Below, in pieces: positions 1 to 12,228 of a stretch of DNA of 64,000 nt. The position numbers and the translations under genes are program-made. Numbering within the stretch: position 1 is the stretch's first letter; each line of letters starts with the position of its first letter. The notes under the pieces are model-generated. The model made no database searches. It was not told where the DNA came from and was given only the letters and a program-made list of their open reading frames with translations. Source of the stretch: Halocaridina rubra (Eukaryota > Arthropoda > Malacostraca > Decapoda > Atyidae); assembly GCA_037179515.1 (NCBI GenBank), contig JAXCGZ010021013.1:1-64000 (forward strand). Reading direction: 5' to 3'.

Positions 1-182
1 GCACTGTGTTTATGTGTATGTATGTATGTATGTTCAGGTTTATATGTGTACGTATATGCAATTAAGTACATGCACTTTCCTCTGCTGTGTTACCCTCAGA
101 TGACAATGATGTGTATGAGTATGCATGGATGTGTCTTTATCTGTAGTAAGGACGAATAACTCCTTTTGCTGAAATGAATACC

Positions 183-187
<5 letters not shown>

Positions 188-246
<59 letters not shown>
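188..246. repeat. (CT)n microsatellite
   Basis: Uninterrupted CT dinucleotides. Confidence 0.95.
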
Positions 247-248
<2 letters not shown>

Positions 249-319
249 TGATATGTATGGCTATGAAGCCCCAGTGGTGTTTCTATTGCTCATCTAATTA
301 ATGCATGCATGTATATGTG

Positions 320-333
320 TATGTATGTGTATG

Positions 334-412
<79 letters not shown>

Positions 413-460
413 GTATGTATATGTGTGTGTATGTATGTGTGTGTATATATATATGTATGT
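320..460. repeat. Compound (GTAT)n/(TA)n/(GTAT)n microsatellite
   Basis: A pure TA core (338-406) is flanked on both sides by ATGT/GTAT interruptions. Confidence 0.93.
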
Positions 461-611
461 ACCTACTTATTATTCTAACCTGAAAATTGTTATTCTATAT
501 CTGCTTCAAATTGTCTGCAGTAGTACGGAATTTAAATGATAGCACTCAACAAGGGCTATTGAAAATATTGTCACAATGATTACTCTTCAAGTACTCTTCA
601 ATTATTACACT

Positions 612-692
612 ATATTTTATTATTAATTATGATATTTTAAATTAATTGCATTTAATTATTTATTATTAATTATGATATTTTAAATTAATTGC
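612..692 (+). repeat. Two-copy ~42-bp tandem duplication
   Basis: TTATTAATTATGATATTTTA followed by AATTAATTGCA occurs at about 619 and 661. Confidence 0.85.
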
Positions 693-734
693 AAATTCTA
701 TTAGTATGTTATTTTTACATAACCACATAGATTG

Positions 735-834
735 TAATGTTATCAACTACAATATGACTGGGAGTGCCCATGTGCACATGTCCCCATGTACAGTTATCTG
801 AATAAATAAAAAAAAAAAAAAAAAAAAAAAAAAA
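735..834 (+). repeat. Possible retroelement 3' end with poly(A)
   Basis: GTACAGTTATCTGAATAAAT runs into about 27 A residues (808-834). No coding remnant is visible upstream. Confidence 0.4.
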
Positions 835-1042
835 TATCACACGTGTCGCGGTGGCACTGTCGGTTATCTCCTTACCCCACCTTCAGGGACTCCGTCACGC
901 CGACATGAAAAATTATTACAAATTCGTCTTTTATTATAGATACAAAAATAAGTAAATAAACGTGAAGTGAATATATATATAATGCAATCAGAAAGGTATT
1001 ACTTGTACCGTATATACGTTAATTAAAAACTTTTAGTTTCAT

Positions 1043-1168
<126 letters not shown>

Positions 1169-1418
1169 TACTACAAGTAATATACATTCTAGTTAATACT
1201 GATAAGTTAGTACATACATAAATAAATGTATACAAAATGTTGAATACTCTATAGCATGTTTTGATCTGCCCACCTCTCCAAAAACACAAATAACATGCAA
1301 ATTTTTAATTAAAATAATATATATAAATAATTCTAGCATGCTTTGATCCTCCATCCCATCCAATAATACAAATAAAAAGTATTAATTTTTAATTAAAATC
1401 AAAATAAATAACATTCGA

Positions 1419-1420
<2 letters not shown>

Positions 1421-1449
<29 letters not shown>
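1421..1449. repeat. (AAT)n microsatellite
   Basis: About nine AAT units. Confidence 0.9.
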
Positions 1450-1683
1450 TCACCTGAGTTTTATGGAATTCATTTTAATTATTATTATATTTCCAAATAT
1501 TTTACCTCCTATAGTCGGGATTCAAACCTGGGACCTGTAGAACAGGAGTTCAAACTCAGATCAGCGCATTACGCTGTGGATTCCAGTTCTAAAGGTACCA
1601 GGTTTGAATCCAGACGGAGACGTATAATATTTCGATACATTTAAATCCGTAATTGTATTACATTATTCCATTATTATCGATAT

Positions 1684-1689
1684 AATAAA

Positions 1690-1724
<35 letters not shown>

Positions 1725-1762
1725 CATTAATAATAATAATAATAATAATAACAACATTAATA
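1684..1762. repeat. (AAT)n with duplicated AACAACATT interruption
   Basis: (AAT)n followed by AACAACATT appears twice in a row. Confidence 0.88.
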
Positions 1763-1818
1763 TATGGCCTAATTCCCCCTTGTACGGGGATGGCCGAGCC
1801 AAGAAACAAGCATTCACC
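1762..1818 (-). mobile_element. Dispersed repeat C fragment
   Basis: CCCTTGTACGGGGATGGCC, GAGCCAAGAAACAAGCATTC. This family reads (reverse) ..TTGACTCGGCCACCCCCTTACAA.. Confidence 0.65.
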
Positions 1819-2314
1819 ACGATCCACACATAGGCCTACCTCAACTACTACTCTTATCATTTATTCATTATTTTATGTTCTTACAGTAACAAGATTATAA
1901 AATCCATTCCATGTACCTCTACTATGTATGGACATGGAACCTTCCGGGCGCCCCTTCCTATAACCAGCGTAAAATCAATACCCCATTCGTAAGGGGAAAA
2001 ATAAGACAAAAAGGAGAATAGGGTGGTTAGCCCAATAATGGAAAGAGGGCCGGGAACAGTGCCATGATGCTGCAACTCGATAGTGCCACTTGAAACCATT
2101 CCAAGGAAGGGAAACAATGTCCAGTAATTCCAAGTAAAAGAAATACAAATAATAATTCTATTTCTAAATTTTACTCGTTGTTCATGCGGAAGTTTTTGAA
2201 TTTGATTACATTTGACAAGGATTTTGAGAATTAAAAAAAAAACTTGAAAATTACTAGAAAACATGTCCAATAATAGCATATATGAAATGTAAGTTTGACT
2301 CAGCAAATGACTGT

Positions 2315-2830
2315 TTGACAGATTAAGGACTATTTCTCAAGATTGTCTGATTGTTTAAAGGAATGTCTTTTGGGTATATAGAAATGGCAAACCTTGATTG
2401 TTTAAAGGTATGTTTGGGAAAACACGAATAGAAAACCTTGATTGTTTAAAGGTATGTTTTGGGTCAACAGTAATGGTAAACCTTTACAGATTTAAAGGTA
2501 TATATTTGAGTGTTTAAAGGTTGTTTTAATAAACTAGGAAAGGTTATTTTCTTTGGGTTAATAGGAACAAAACACCTAGCTTGTTTAAATGTAATCTTGG
2601 GTAAACAGAGCGAAAAACCTTGACTACTTAAATTCATCTGATACAAAATTAACTATTTAAAGATATATTTATCGGATAAGAAAACAAAACATTGTTTAAA
2701 GGTATTCAGGGCTAAACAAAAACAAAAAACTTGACTGTTCAAACTAAACAGTATAAAGGTATGTGTCTTGAGTAATCAAGAATGCTAAACCCTGACTGTT
2801 TAAAGGTATATTCTTCAAGTAAACAGTTAA
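2315..2830 (+). repeat. Degenerate minisatellite 1 (~50-bp unit)
   Basis: About ten diverged units around TTGACTGTTTAAAGGTATGT, then TTGGGTAAACAG and AAAACC. TTTAAAGGTAT is the best-kept core. Confidence 0.8.
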
Positions 2831-3028
2831 GGAATCCCCCAAGCCCATCTGCTGTGTCCAACAGTATTGCGTGGGGGAACTATCTTTGCTGCAACCGGAG
2901 GTTTAACACTGCCGTGAATCTAGGTCAGTAGGGGAGAGAGAGTGAGCCAAATACACGTGGAGAGTGCCTCCCCCCCAAACCCCCGCAGGAGAGGAGTGCC
3001 AATACGCTCCTCACTCTCTGGTTATCTA

Positions 3029-3031
<3 letters not shown>

Positions 3032-3081
<50 letters not shown>
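3032..3081. repeat. (GA)n microsatellite
   Basis: Pure GA run. GAGAGTGCCAAATA-like sequence occurs on both sides (2937, 3075). Confidence 0.95.
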
Positions 3082-3084
<3 letters not shown>

Positions 3085-3617
3085 CCAAATAATGCAATGT
3101 TTTTATCAAAGACTTTATTCTTTTGACATATTTATGTGAATTAATCATGACTACGTACAGAAATACTAACAAATAAACACACAAAGCACATTTAGTAATA
3201 AATATTATGTCAAATTGCGCAAAACTCAATGAAAACGAAGCTAAAATGAAAAATAATGGCACCAATGCCATTTAATCCGAGATTTCGAGAGTTGTGCAAG
3301 AGTAGGAGTGAGTGAGAAAGAAGCTAGATGGGGGTGAGGGAGACGAGTGAAGCATTAGGAGGAGGAAAGAGGGTTGAGTATGGGGGGTGAAGATAGGTTG
3401 AGGGTAGGGTTTTTTTGATGGCAACATACGAATAGTGAAAGTCATGAAACCACACTTAAACAAAATTCACCTGAGACTAACTTTACTTCCATCAGCACAT
3501 TCCAATGGAACTTCAGTGTAAACAAACCACTCACTTGATAATATAAGAAGTTTCTAATTGATCAAATGACATTCCGGGTAGAGCAACTGAAACAATTAAT
3601 AGAAGCGGGGATGCGGG

Positions 3618-3673
3618 GTAATAGTAATAATAATAATAATAATAATAAAAATAATAGTGGTAGTAATCTTAGT

Positions 3674-3727
<54 letters not shown>

Positions 3728-3793
3728 CATTTAATGATATCTAAAGAGACTACGGGCTAATATATAGCAATAACAACAAAAACAACGACAACA

Positions 3794-3842
<49 letters not shown>
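3618..3842. repeat. Cluster of (AAT)n microsatellites
   Basis: Three AAT tracts (3618-3655, 3675-3727, 3797-3842) separated by short unique pieces. Confidence 0.93.
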
Positions 3843-3843
<1 letters not shown>

Positions 3844-4090
3844 TCGAAGATACCAAAACAATCTTCCTACCCTTTGCGTGTGCCGCTCTTCGTTATTAAA
3901 GATTTTTAACCCTACTTCTCTCTTTATCTCCCATCTTCTTCCCCCTTTAAAAGGAGTGGTTCGCAACGTGGGGTTCACGGAAGCCTGTAGAGGGTCCTTT
4001 CCTTAAGCGAATTTTAGTGTTCAGAAGGAGGGGTTTTCTTTAAATGTGATTAGAATTATCATTATTATTATTACTAATATTTTGATAAAA

Positions 4091-4298
<208 letters not shown>

Positions 4299-4450
4299 GG
4301 AGGAAGTGAGAGAAGGTAAATGAGAAAAGGCAGAAAGAAGAAGGGAAGAAACGAAACAAGGAAATAAAGAATGGGAAGATGGGAAATTAGCCAAGGTGGG
4401 AGTCGAAGTGAGGAAACACTTGAGGGGGAAAGAATGGGGGGGTTGTTAGG

Positions 4451-5349
4451 TGAGGAAAAGGCTTAAGATATTCTAACTCCACGCCGCAACCATAACCTTC
4501 ATCAACATATAAAGTATAGACCTTACATAGAAACTTCCATAGGCTATTATATAACAAAAAAATATATATGTAGAATTTCAATCTTCGCCTTATTTAATAT
4601 AAATAATTTATCACACTTTTACGTGGAGTCGCTGATTATGTTTAGTCTTATCTAATTTAATTTATATGCAGCAAGAAGGAGTTAAATGGGGTTTATAATA
4701 CACTGTATACCAAATATAATACCTATTATAGCTTTTGTATACTAAGTTTTATACAGAAATCAATGTGCCTTCAGTAGACCTTGTAAAACATTGCAGACCG
4801 TATATATAAAACATACTTGTTGCTATTTAAAACTAAATTTTATACAGAAATAATGTAGGCCATTATCATACTCTATAACAACGCACAAAATAATAAGGAA
4901 GAGACAAGCACAATAAAACAAGGATAAAAATACATTTCTAGGTCTTCAGTATTACTTCCGACTATTCTTTCAGCCTGCCCTTTTCCTACCGCTTATCATT
5001 CGCTTATTTCTGCCTTGTCCTTAAGCTGCTATTTTTTTCTCAAATGTTTCCCTAATGCCAGGGCCGTATTAATAACGTCAGCATCACAACCATTACACAA
5101 GTAACGTGATCTCAGAGGCAAAGTGGAAACAAAAAATACACAAAAACTTCAAGTAATTGAATAAAGCGGGAATTAGGACCTGATTTTACTCAATTAAATC
5201 ATATAAACAATTCAATAAAAATAAATAACTTTACCTGACCTAATCTAACCTTACCAAAGAATAAAGACCTGTAATAATTTCCGGTTCTAATTCTTCATAA
5301 TATCCGGAAAAAATCAAGAAAATATGGCGGTTCTAGGAAGTGGGTCAGG

Positions 5350-5350
<1 letters not shown>
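4451..5350. other. Gene-free AT-rich stretch
   Basis: A remnant resembling the SINE-E body (TGCCTTGTCCTTAAGCTGCT, near 5012) is the only recognisable piece. Nothing else seen. Confidence 0.5.

Positions 5351-5426
<76 letters not shown>
5351..5426. repeat. (GA)n microsatellite
   Basis: Pure GA run. Confidence 0.95.
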
Positions 5427-5427
<1 letters not shown>

Positions 5428-7447
5428 ACTAAGTATTGATCTCTCTCCCGAGCGCCGCTTTTCACGCAATTTTCAAAAGGTTTAAGAAATAAATAAAAAT
5501 AAATACACAAATTCGTAAACAAATTAGTTGAATAATTAAAATTTAAAATATCAATGACTGCATTAAAACAAAAATAAATATATTTACATATTTACAAAAA
5601 AAAAAAAAAAACAGTAAGGCTATACAGTATTCAACTTGTTAAATCAAACAATGGTAAACAAAAAATAAATAAATAGGCTTATGTATAAAATAAAAAAAAA
5701 TATTAAAAAAATATAATGTACTGTAGTAATATTCACTTATATAATCTCACGGCGAGGCCTATATTATTCCTTAATGATGAAAATCTTAGCTGGTTAGAAT
5801 ACATACACAGCCCTAAATCAACTTTTGATATTGCAAAATAGGGCTATCATGAGTGTCAAATCTGAACAAAAACACTCGAGATATTTCACAAATACTTAAA
5901 ATTAACTTATATTATTACATCTATAAACACATACTAGAAAAAAAATGAAAATATCAAGAAAAATGTAGTTTTCAGGAAAAAAAAAACTCTCCTTCCAACT
6001 CCTACTACACATACTATAAAAAATTAAAATATCAAGAAAAATGTAGTTTTCAGGGAAAAAAACTCGCCCTCCAACCCCTACTACAGCCTATAAGAATAAA
6101 AAAAAAAAAAAAGTACGCAAAAACTTCATATATAAATCAGTCAACCCCAAGGTTGAATATAAATATGTAACCCTTCCATCCCCCCCCCAACATCAATCCG
6201 AGGAGGTAGATAGATGTATTGATCGAACCCCCCCCCCCTATATCTTCCGTTCACATAATACATCTACCAACATACGCATAAACGCATCTAATTCGCCTCT
6301 CTCTCTCTCTACAACTAACTTTGTATTATTAAACCTATAATACTAATAATAATAATACGAAAAAAGGACTTTCATTATCTTTTAATTCAATAAATTTCTA
6401 ATATATAATTTATCAATTCAAGTTCTTCAAAAGCCATTTCAGAATGACTTCTCAATAATCAGATCATTTAAACAATCGCCTTCCAAACACTGAAAATATC
6501 TGTTTATGAATAATAGTTGAAATTATAGGCTAATATACGCTGAAATTCGCTAAACAAAATCGCTAATGTATGTAAAAGAGAGTATATATTTCCTAGATGG
6601 AAGGAAAAGACCTCCCCCCCATCACACATTGCAGTTACGCAACCAGCTTGGGTACAAATTGAAGAGCCAAGCTCACCCCTGTCACCCATCTACTCCCATC
6701 GGCCCCCGGACCCTCCCTTAATCCCGGGGAATCCCCTTACCAGTCCCAACCATATCCACACCTGCGCCCCATCACTTCAGCGATACGAAACCGGTATTAT
6801 GCAACGGTTATATTTGTCAGTTTAGAGGTTAATTTTTCGTTATTTCGACTTAAAAGTTAGTGTAATAAGCAATATGATATTGTACACAGTATATATAATT
6901 TATAGTACATACATGTAAAGCATAAAAATCTGGAATAAAGAGGTTTAACGTTATAAAGACTGGTGTAGACCTGCTACATAATGCTTAGGCTATCCTAGTG
7001 TGGTTCGGTGAGGCTAGGCCATGTCATATCAATCGTAGCTACGTTAATAAATAAAGCCCTGTGACATAAGTTGCCATACTTATAAGTTAATTGGTGATGT
7101 AAGTAGTCAGTGATATTTAAGTCCTAAACATCTAAATTAGCACTAGTGCTGCTGCTATTACTGCTACTATTTGTTATCGATAGCAGCAGAAGCTTTATTA
7201 TCAAGGTCAACCACATTGAGATTGAGTAATACTTCCTCTATAGTCTATAATCTATCTATAGCTGGATGAGAGAACAACGCGCGCGTGTGTGTAAACATTT
7301 ACAAAATAAATTAATTCATCAAATTATGTAGCTAAAAATCTTTTCAAAAGAATAAAGACCTTGAGAGCACCGAAATATATTTTTATTGCCCCAAAACTGC
7401 TCTCGGTTTAGAGTAGCATTCGTTTTTTTTCCGAGATGTACAAGCAC

Positions 7448-7449
<2 letters not shown>
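5427..7449. other. Gene-free AT-rich stretch with a small tandem duplication
   Basis: A two-copy ~78-bp tandem repeat lies at about 5930-6085 (AAAATATCAAGAAAAATGTA with CCTACTACA). C-runs occur at 6180 and 6229. No coding sequence recognised. Confidence 0.6.

Positions 7450-7486
<37 letters not shown>
7450..7486. repeat. (AAT)n microsatellite
   Basis: About 12 AAT units. Confidence 0.93.
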
Positions 7487-7815
7487 GTACACTCCGGAAA
7501 CTACAGTCAAACATCATGACAGGCCGGAAGGAAAAGGCTTAAGCCCGAGTACGAGTTGTGTCACTTGGGTGGGGCTACTTTAATATGTACCATGAAAACG
7601 GACTCATTTTGACGTACCAACCTTCTACCGTGCAAAGAATATGAAAGTTTCCTTATGAATATTCCAGATCGTGACATTTTGAACTTTACGAAAGGGTAAA
7701 TGAAGGTACACGGTGATAGTTTGTCTGACAGTGTTACATAAAAAAGTTAAAAAAATAAAGATGTGGCCCAAAGTTGGGTGAGATGGCCTTTCTTCCTTAA
7801 TCCAAAGATCTAATT

Positions 7816-7840
7816 ATTATTATTATTATTATATATATAT

Positions 7841-7934
<94 letters not shown>
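7816..7934. repeat. Compound (ATT)n(AT)n microsatellite
   Basis: ATT units pass into a long AT run. Confidence 0.95.
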
Positions 7935-7936
<2 letters not shown>

Positions 7937-8097
7937 ACCAAAATAATCTATACGTAAGTATGTGTATGCTAGAAGCCATAGAATTCCCACCTACAAAATA
8001 AAATGTAAGAGGAATAATTTCATGGTTTGTTTACATTTGTAGTGCGAAGAATACAGTTCAACATATCTAGTTTTTTACTGATAGGAAGGCGAACCTA

Positions 8098-8199
8098 CCG
8101 CGAAGCGTTACGAAGGGCATCCAACCTTAATTTCCCAACTCCACTCTGACTGTGTCCATCCCCCAAATAGGGATTAATTGTGAAAGAAAGCATAAAATG
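8098..8199 (+). mobile_element. SINE-A fragment (body and tail)
   Basis: CGAAGGGCATCCAACCTTAA, CTGTGTCCATCCCCCAAATA and a GGGATTAATTGTGA tail; the tRNA-like head is absent. Confidence 0.75.
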
Positions 8200-8446
8200 T
8201 AGATTCTTCGTCGCTATGGTTGAGCCGTTTTTTTTTTTTTTAATTGCATATAACCCGTGCAATTTTATCAGAGGCTGAGATATTAAGCCAGGTCAGAATC
8301 TTTCTGTACAAGTTAGTCCACGGAAAAAGAAAGTTCATTTGTGATCTCTTTCATGAGGCTGCACCCGAAAATTAGCCTCGTTCCGTAGCTCTGAAACATA
8401 TGTTCATAGACATCACTTTTACAAAAGTAACACCATTAGCAGTGAG

Positions 8447-8473
8447 TAATAATAATAATAATAATAATAATAA
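8447..8473 (-). repeat. (ATT)n 3' tail of the LINE
   Basis: Nine or so ATT units on the - strand immediately follow the LINE 3' UTR. Confidence 0.8.
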
Positions 8474-9655
8474 GACTTTATTTCCAACATACATTGGGTA
8501 TTCAAATATGGGTGTACAATTAAAATTTACAAGTAAAATCTTCCTTTAAGAGTAACTTCTTAAGATTATATTTAAAAGTATACACTGAACCAGCATTTTT
8601 TAGTTCTCTGGGAAGCTGATTATATAAATGAGGTCCACGAATGTTTATATCTCTTGAGCCAATATCAGTTTTAGACCTTCGTACTAATAAATCTTCCCCT
8701 TGACGGGTAGTTAACCCGGTAACTGAGCTTACTGTAGAAAAATTATACAAGCAATCAGGAATATTGTTTCTTAGTATATTAAAAACAAAGGTACATATAT
8801 CAAAAACATATTTATCTCTAATCTTTATCCATTCTAGATCTTTTAAAACAGGAGAGATGTGCTCGTATTTTCTTACATTGCCAACAGCCACTCGTGCTGC
8901 AAAGTTTTGTAACTTTTGTATTCTTTGTAATTGAGTCTTATTTGTACATCCCCAAACTTTGAGACAGTAATTAATTAAACTCATAGCTAAGGACTGGACA
9001 ATTATTATACGAGTTGATGTTTCAAATGAGTCTTTTACCCTATTTAGATATATTAGAGTACCCATTACTTTTTTATAAATTTCATCTATATGCATTTCAA
9101 AATTCATGTAACGGTCAAAATAGACACCTAGGTTCTTTACCGAGTTCATTGGCTTAATTATATTACCGTTAAAATTTATATGAAGATTGTCATCAACTTC
9201 TGATAATAATTGTCTGGATCCGATAAGAATAGATTGGGTTTTAGTTTCATTAAGTAACAGACCATTTTTTAGAAAGTAACGTTTAGCCATATACAAAATT
9301 TCTTCTGCTCTACGAATAATATTTTCTAAATCATTAATTTCTCCTTCAATTAAGATTTGAGTATCGTCAGCATATTGAATGACATAACAGTTAGGTAAAT
9401 ATTTTACTAGATCGTTTACATATATTAGAAAAAGTATAGGTCCTAGGATCGATCCCTGAGGGACCCCAAACAATACCTTCTTGCGACTTGAGACTACATC
9501 TTTTATTCTGACTGACTGGTAGCGGTTTTTTAAATAGTTCTCGAACCAGCTTGGGTCAATGTTCATTTTTTTGCATTTTTCTAATAGAAAGGAAAACAAA
9601 AATCCAGCTAAATTTCTACATATTTTCTTGTGTCAAACGAAAAGTCCCGCATCTG
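8474..9655 (-). mobile_element. 5'-truncated LINE with open reverse-transcriptase C-terminal frame
   Basis: On the - strand, 9599 to 8520 is open for 359 codons. Upstream, a recognisable motif-A trace (..FDT..) reaches about 9655. Visible: GVPQGSILGPILFLIYVNDL (RT motif B), YADDTQ (catalytic YxDD), LLLNETKT, NLGVYFD and the C-terminal RGPHLYNQLPRELK domain of non-LTR elements. The 3' end runs GGAAATAAAGTCTT into an (ATT)n tail (8473-8447) rather than poly(A). No endonuclease or ORF1 is present. I read it as a CR1/L2/jockey-group element, but the clade is not certain. Confidence 0.93.
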
Positions 9656-9979
9656 AAGTTTCAGAAATAGTGTTCTCTAATACTTAAGAAATGCCTTGAT
9701 ATACAATAGTGAATGAAAGTAAGACATATGGGAAAGTTGTCAATAGTTTGCAAATGGGGGGGTGGTTGATGGGGTGATATGATGGAGGGGGTTGAGGAAG
9801 AGGTGAAAGTGAGGGAGAAGTATCGAAGGGGAGAGAGTGAAAATCTCATTTCCACAGATAACCAACCATTCCATTAAAAATAAAAGTAACGATGTACGTG
9901 ATAAAATACTATTAAAATACATCTAAAATTTCAAGGGGTTGTCCTAACTGTAACTCTGCTACTACTACTACCACCACCA

Positions 9980-10004
9980 ATAATAATAATAATAATAATA
10001 ATAA
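9980..10004. repeat. (AAT)n microsatellite
   Basis: Preceded by ACT/ACC trinucleotides (9960-9979). Confidence 0.9.
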
Positions 10005-10306
10005 TGTATCACACAAAAAAATCACACACATAACTAAATTAATATTAGCAACCTACTATTACTAGAAGTCAGTGTTTCCCCTAAGCAAATATACTGAAAT
10101 ATCATATTAACAAGTAAATTACCATTGGGAAAAAGTGTTCTTTGCCATATAACACCTACTGGGTGCCGACATTATTGTTAATAAAACAATATACGCAATA
10201 ATAGAAATAAATGCGTATAACCTCCATCCAGTCTATTAGTAATGACCATACTCCCCCATAGTCACTATTAAAACAATTTACGTTAGCATATTATGTGGTA
10301 CCGCGC

Positions 10307-10514
10307 TTAAGGGCGGTTTACCCTGTCAAACGATTCGTCGAACGCGGTTCGACAGACACATGTTGGAAGTGATGTTCGAACGTGTGAACGGGGTATTTGG
10401 TTGTCGAACACGTTCGACAACCAAATACCCCGTTCACACATTCGAACATCACTCCCAACACTTGTCTGTCGAACCGCGTTCGACGAACCGTTTGACTGTG
10501 TAAACCCCCCTTAA
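10307..10514. mobile_element. TTAA-flanked 208-bp foldback (palindromic MITE)
   Basis: TTAA at 10307-10310 and 10511-10514 bound two 100-bp arms that meet at 10410/10411. I count about 9 mismatches between the arms (about 91 percent), with no spacer. The unit TCGAACGCGGTTCGACAGAC occurs once in each arm. The TTAA boundary suggests piggyBac-type mobilisation, but there is no coding sequence. Confidence 0.88.
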
Positions 10515-11295
10515 CGTATCATAAAGGCCTTCGATAAAGATCGATAGATGGATAAAGCCCTTTTTAGAACGTCGAAGTTCGATTATCCACAGACCATAGC
10601 ATAGAGTCCCTATGGTCAAGATGTACCATATAGATCTACAACTAATTGCTTATACGACCCTAAAGCCTGTCCTGGATCAGCTACCTCGATAAAATGAACT
10701 TCATATAAGATGTTCTGAGAGTCATATTCCCAAGTGACCCCGTCAAACAATAACACGAACAACATCGACCATTACAATATGCCATACATGACCCTGTATA
10801 CAACACCAAATGAATCGATAGTTTTCATACGAGTAAAAACCCGGACGTAAATCCTCACTCTCGCAATGCTTTTGTTTTCACAATTATGAATTGGCCAACT
10901 CTATCGCGGACGGGGTGTACATTCGATACCTGACCCACTTACGTGACCTGAATAAGACGAATAGTTGTGATACGCGAATACGAAGGAACAACGTAATGAT
11001 GCAATCGTCAATAGGAAAAGAAACACGAGGCGAAGGGGTGGGGGCAGAATGGAGGGCTTACTGAATAGGAGAATGAGGAAACGCTAAAAATGAAAGGTTA
11101 ATTTTAAAAGAGAAAACAGGAGGATCGGGAGGTGGATGGAGTGGAAAGTGAGGAAGTTTTTGAGGAATGGGGAAATCGCAGAAAAGGAAGGGGAGGAGGT
11201 TTATGAAGGGGATTGTTGAGGAATGCGGGGGGGGGGGTAAAGAGGGAGCAGGTAAAGATGACAGACATCAGTACATTAAGTAGGCCCATTTATTG

Positions 11296-11385
11296 TTAGG
11301 TTGCATTAGTACAGGTTAGGTTAAGCCTTAACCTAACAATTTACGAGGTTATTCAATGTAATGGGGGTTGCTAATCTATACCTGA
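11296..11385. mobile_element. GAGTAACCCC MITE fragment
   Basis: Contains CAGGTTAGGTTAAGCCTTAA, CCTAACAATTTACGAGG and GTTATTCAATGTAATGGGGG. The left terminus is missing. Confidence 0.6.
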
Positions 11386-11904
11386 TCCAAAAAACATTCG
11401 AAAATACATTACTAGAGTAAAGTTAACTTCAAAGTCTGTAAAGAAACACGTTCAAAACAGCAGAAGAAAGAGAAATTAAACAAACAAAAATTACGAGGGA
11501 AAAAAGTTAAATTAACCCCGCCTTCTGCGGGGGTGGGTGAAAGGTAGAAAACGAAGCTGGGGGATAATGGCACCAAAGAAGAAAGGGAGAGGAGAGGGGG
11601 GTCACACCATCGTATACCGTGGAGGGAGGGAGGGGTCACCCCATGGCATATCAAGTGCGAGGCTGTCGATGTGGCAATCTATACCCCCCCACTTCCCCCA
11701 TCATATAAGAACAATCCCCCATCCCCCATACGAATGGAGTAGCAAGGTAAATAGGCAAATGGGTGAATGCCATTCACATGAGTAGGAGACTTACGAACGT
11801 ACGCACGTACAGACAAACAAAAAGTAACGGGATTCCACAACAAGTAATCTTGAACAAGGTTATGGATGAGTTATGTTCTGGTGTCAAACGAAGAAAAAAT
11901 GAGG

Positions 11905-11985
11905 GTTTTTTTTCGTGTGACACCGGGACCGGCAAAGAAAATTGTCCTCATTAGGCCCGGGCACCAAAATATCGGATGAATATTT
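11905..11985 (-). mobile_element. SINE-D/E tail fragment
   Basis: TTTTTTTTCGTGTGACACCG, GGACCGGCAAAG and ATTAGGCCCGGGCACCA: only the shared 3' tail. Confidence 0.65.
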
Positions 11986-12134
11986 TTATATAACTCATTA
12001 ATTAGTATTTTTATTTATACACAACGGTCTTATATACAGGTGAAAGTAGGTTATTCCAAAGGTCTATTACTTAAAATACATTATTTTATCTTAAGTATTT
12101 ATTTCATGAAATTAAATTGGCGCTAATATTAGAG

Positions 12135-12137
<3 letters not shown>

Positions 12138-12217
<80 letters not shown>

Positions 12218-12228
12218 TATATATATAT
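12138..12228. repeat. (TA)n microsatellite with AATA interruptions
   Basis: TA run broken near 12164 and 12210. Confidence 0.95.

Larger units (their letters stand above)
10515..12137. other. Gene-free stretch
   Basis: Contains purine-rich tracts (11030-11250, 11520-11660), a MITE fragment and a SINE tail, listed separately. No gene recognised. Confidence 0.6.

Noticed and set aside
301..539. Open frames made of repeated Ile-Tyr
   Set aside because: Translation of (TA)n microsatellite; no complex sequence. The same applies to frames at 1023-1289, 19026-19280, 21971-22264 and 23901-24104.
1881..2306. 141-codon open frame on the - strand
   Set aside because: No recognisable domain, composition typical of AT-rich noncoding DNA, and it overlaps repeat-like sequence.
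10307..10514. CRISPR-like or bacterial-type inverted repeat
   Set aside because: Single palindrome with no regularly spaced repeats; eukaryotic context; a TTAA-bounded foldback explains it.
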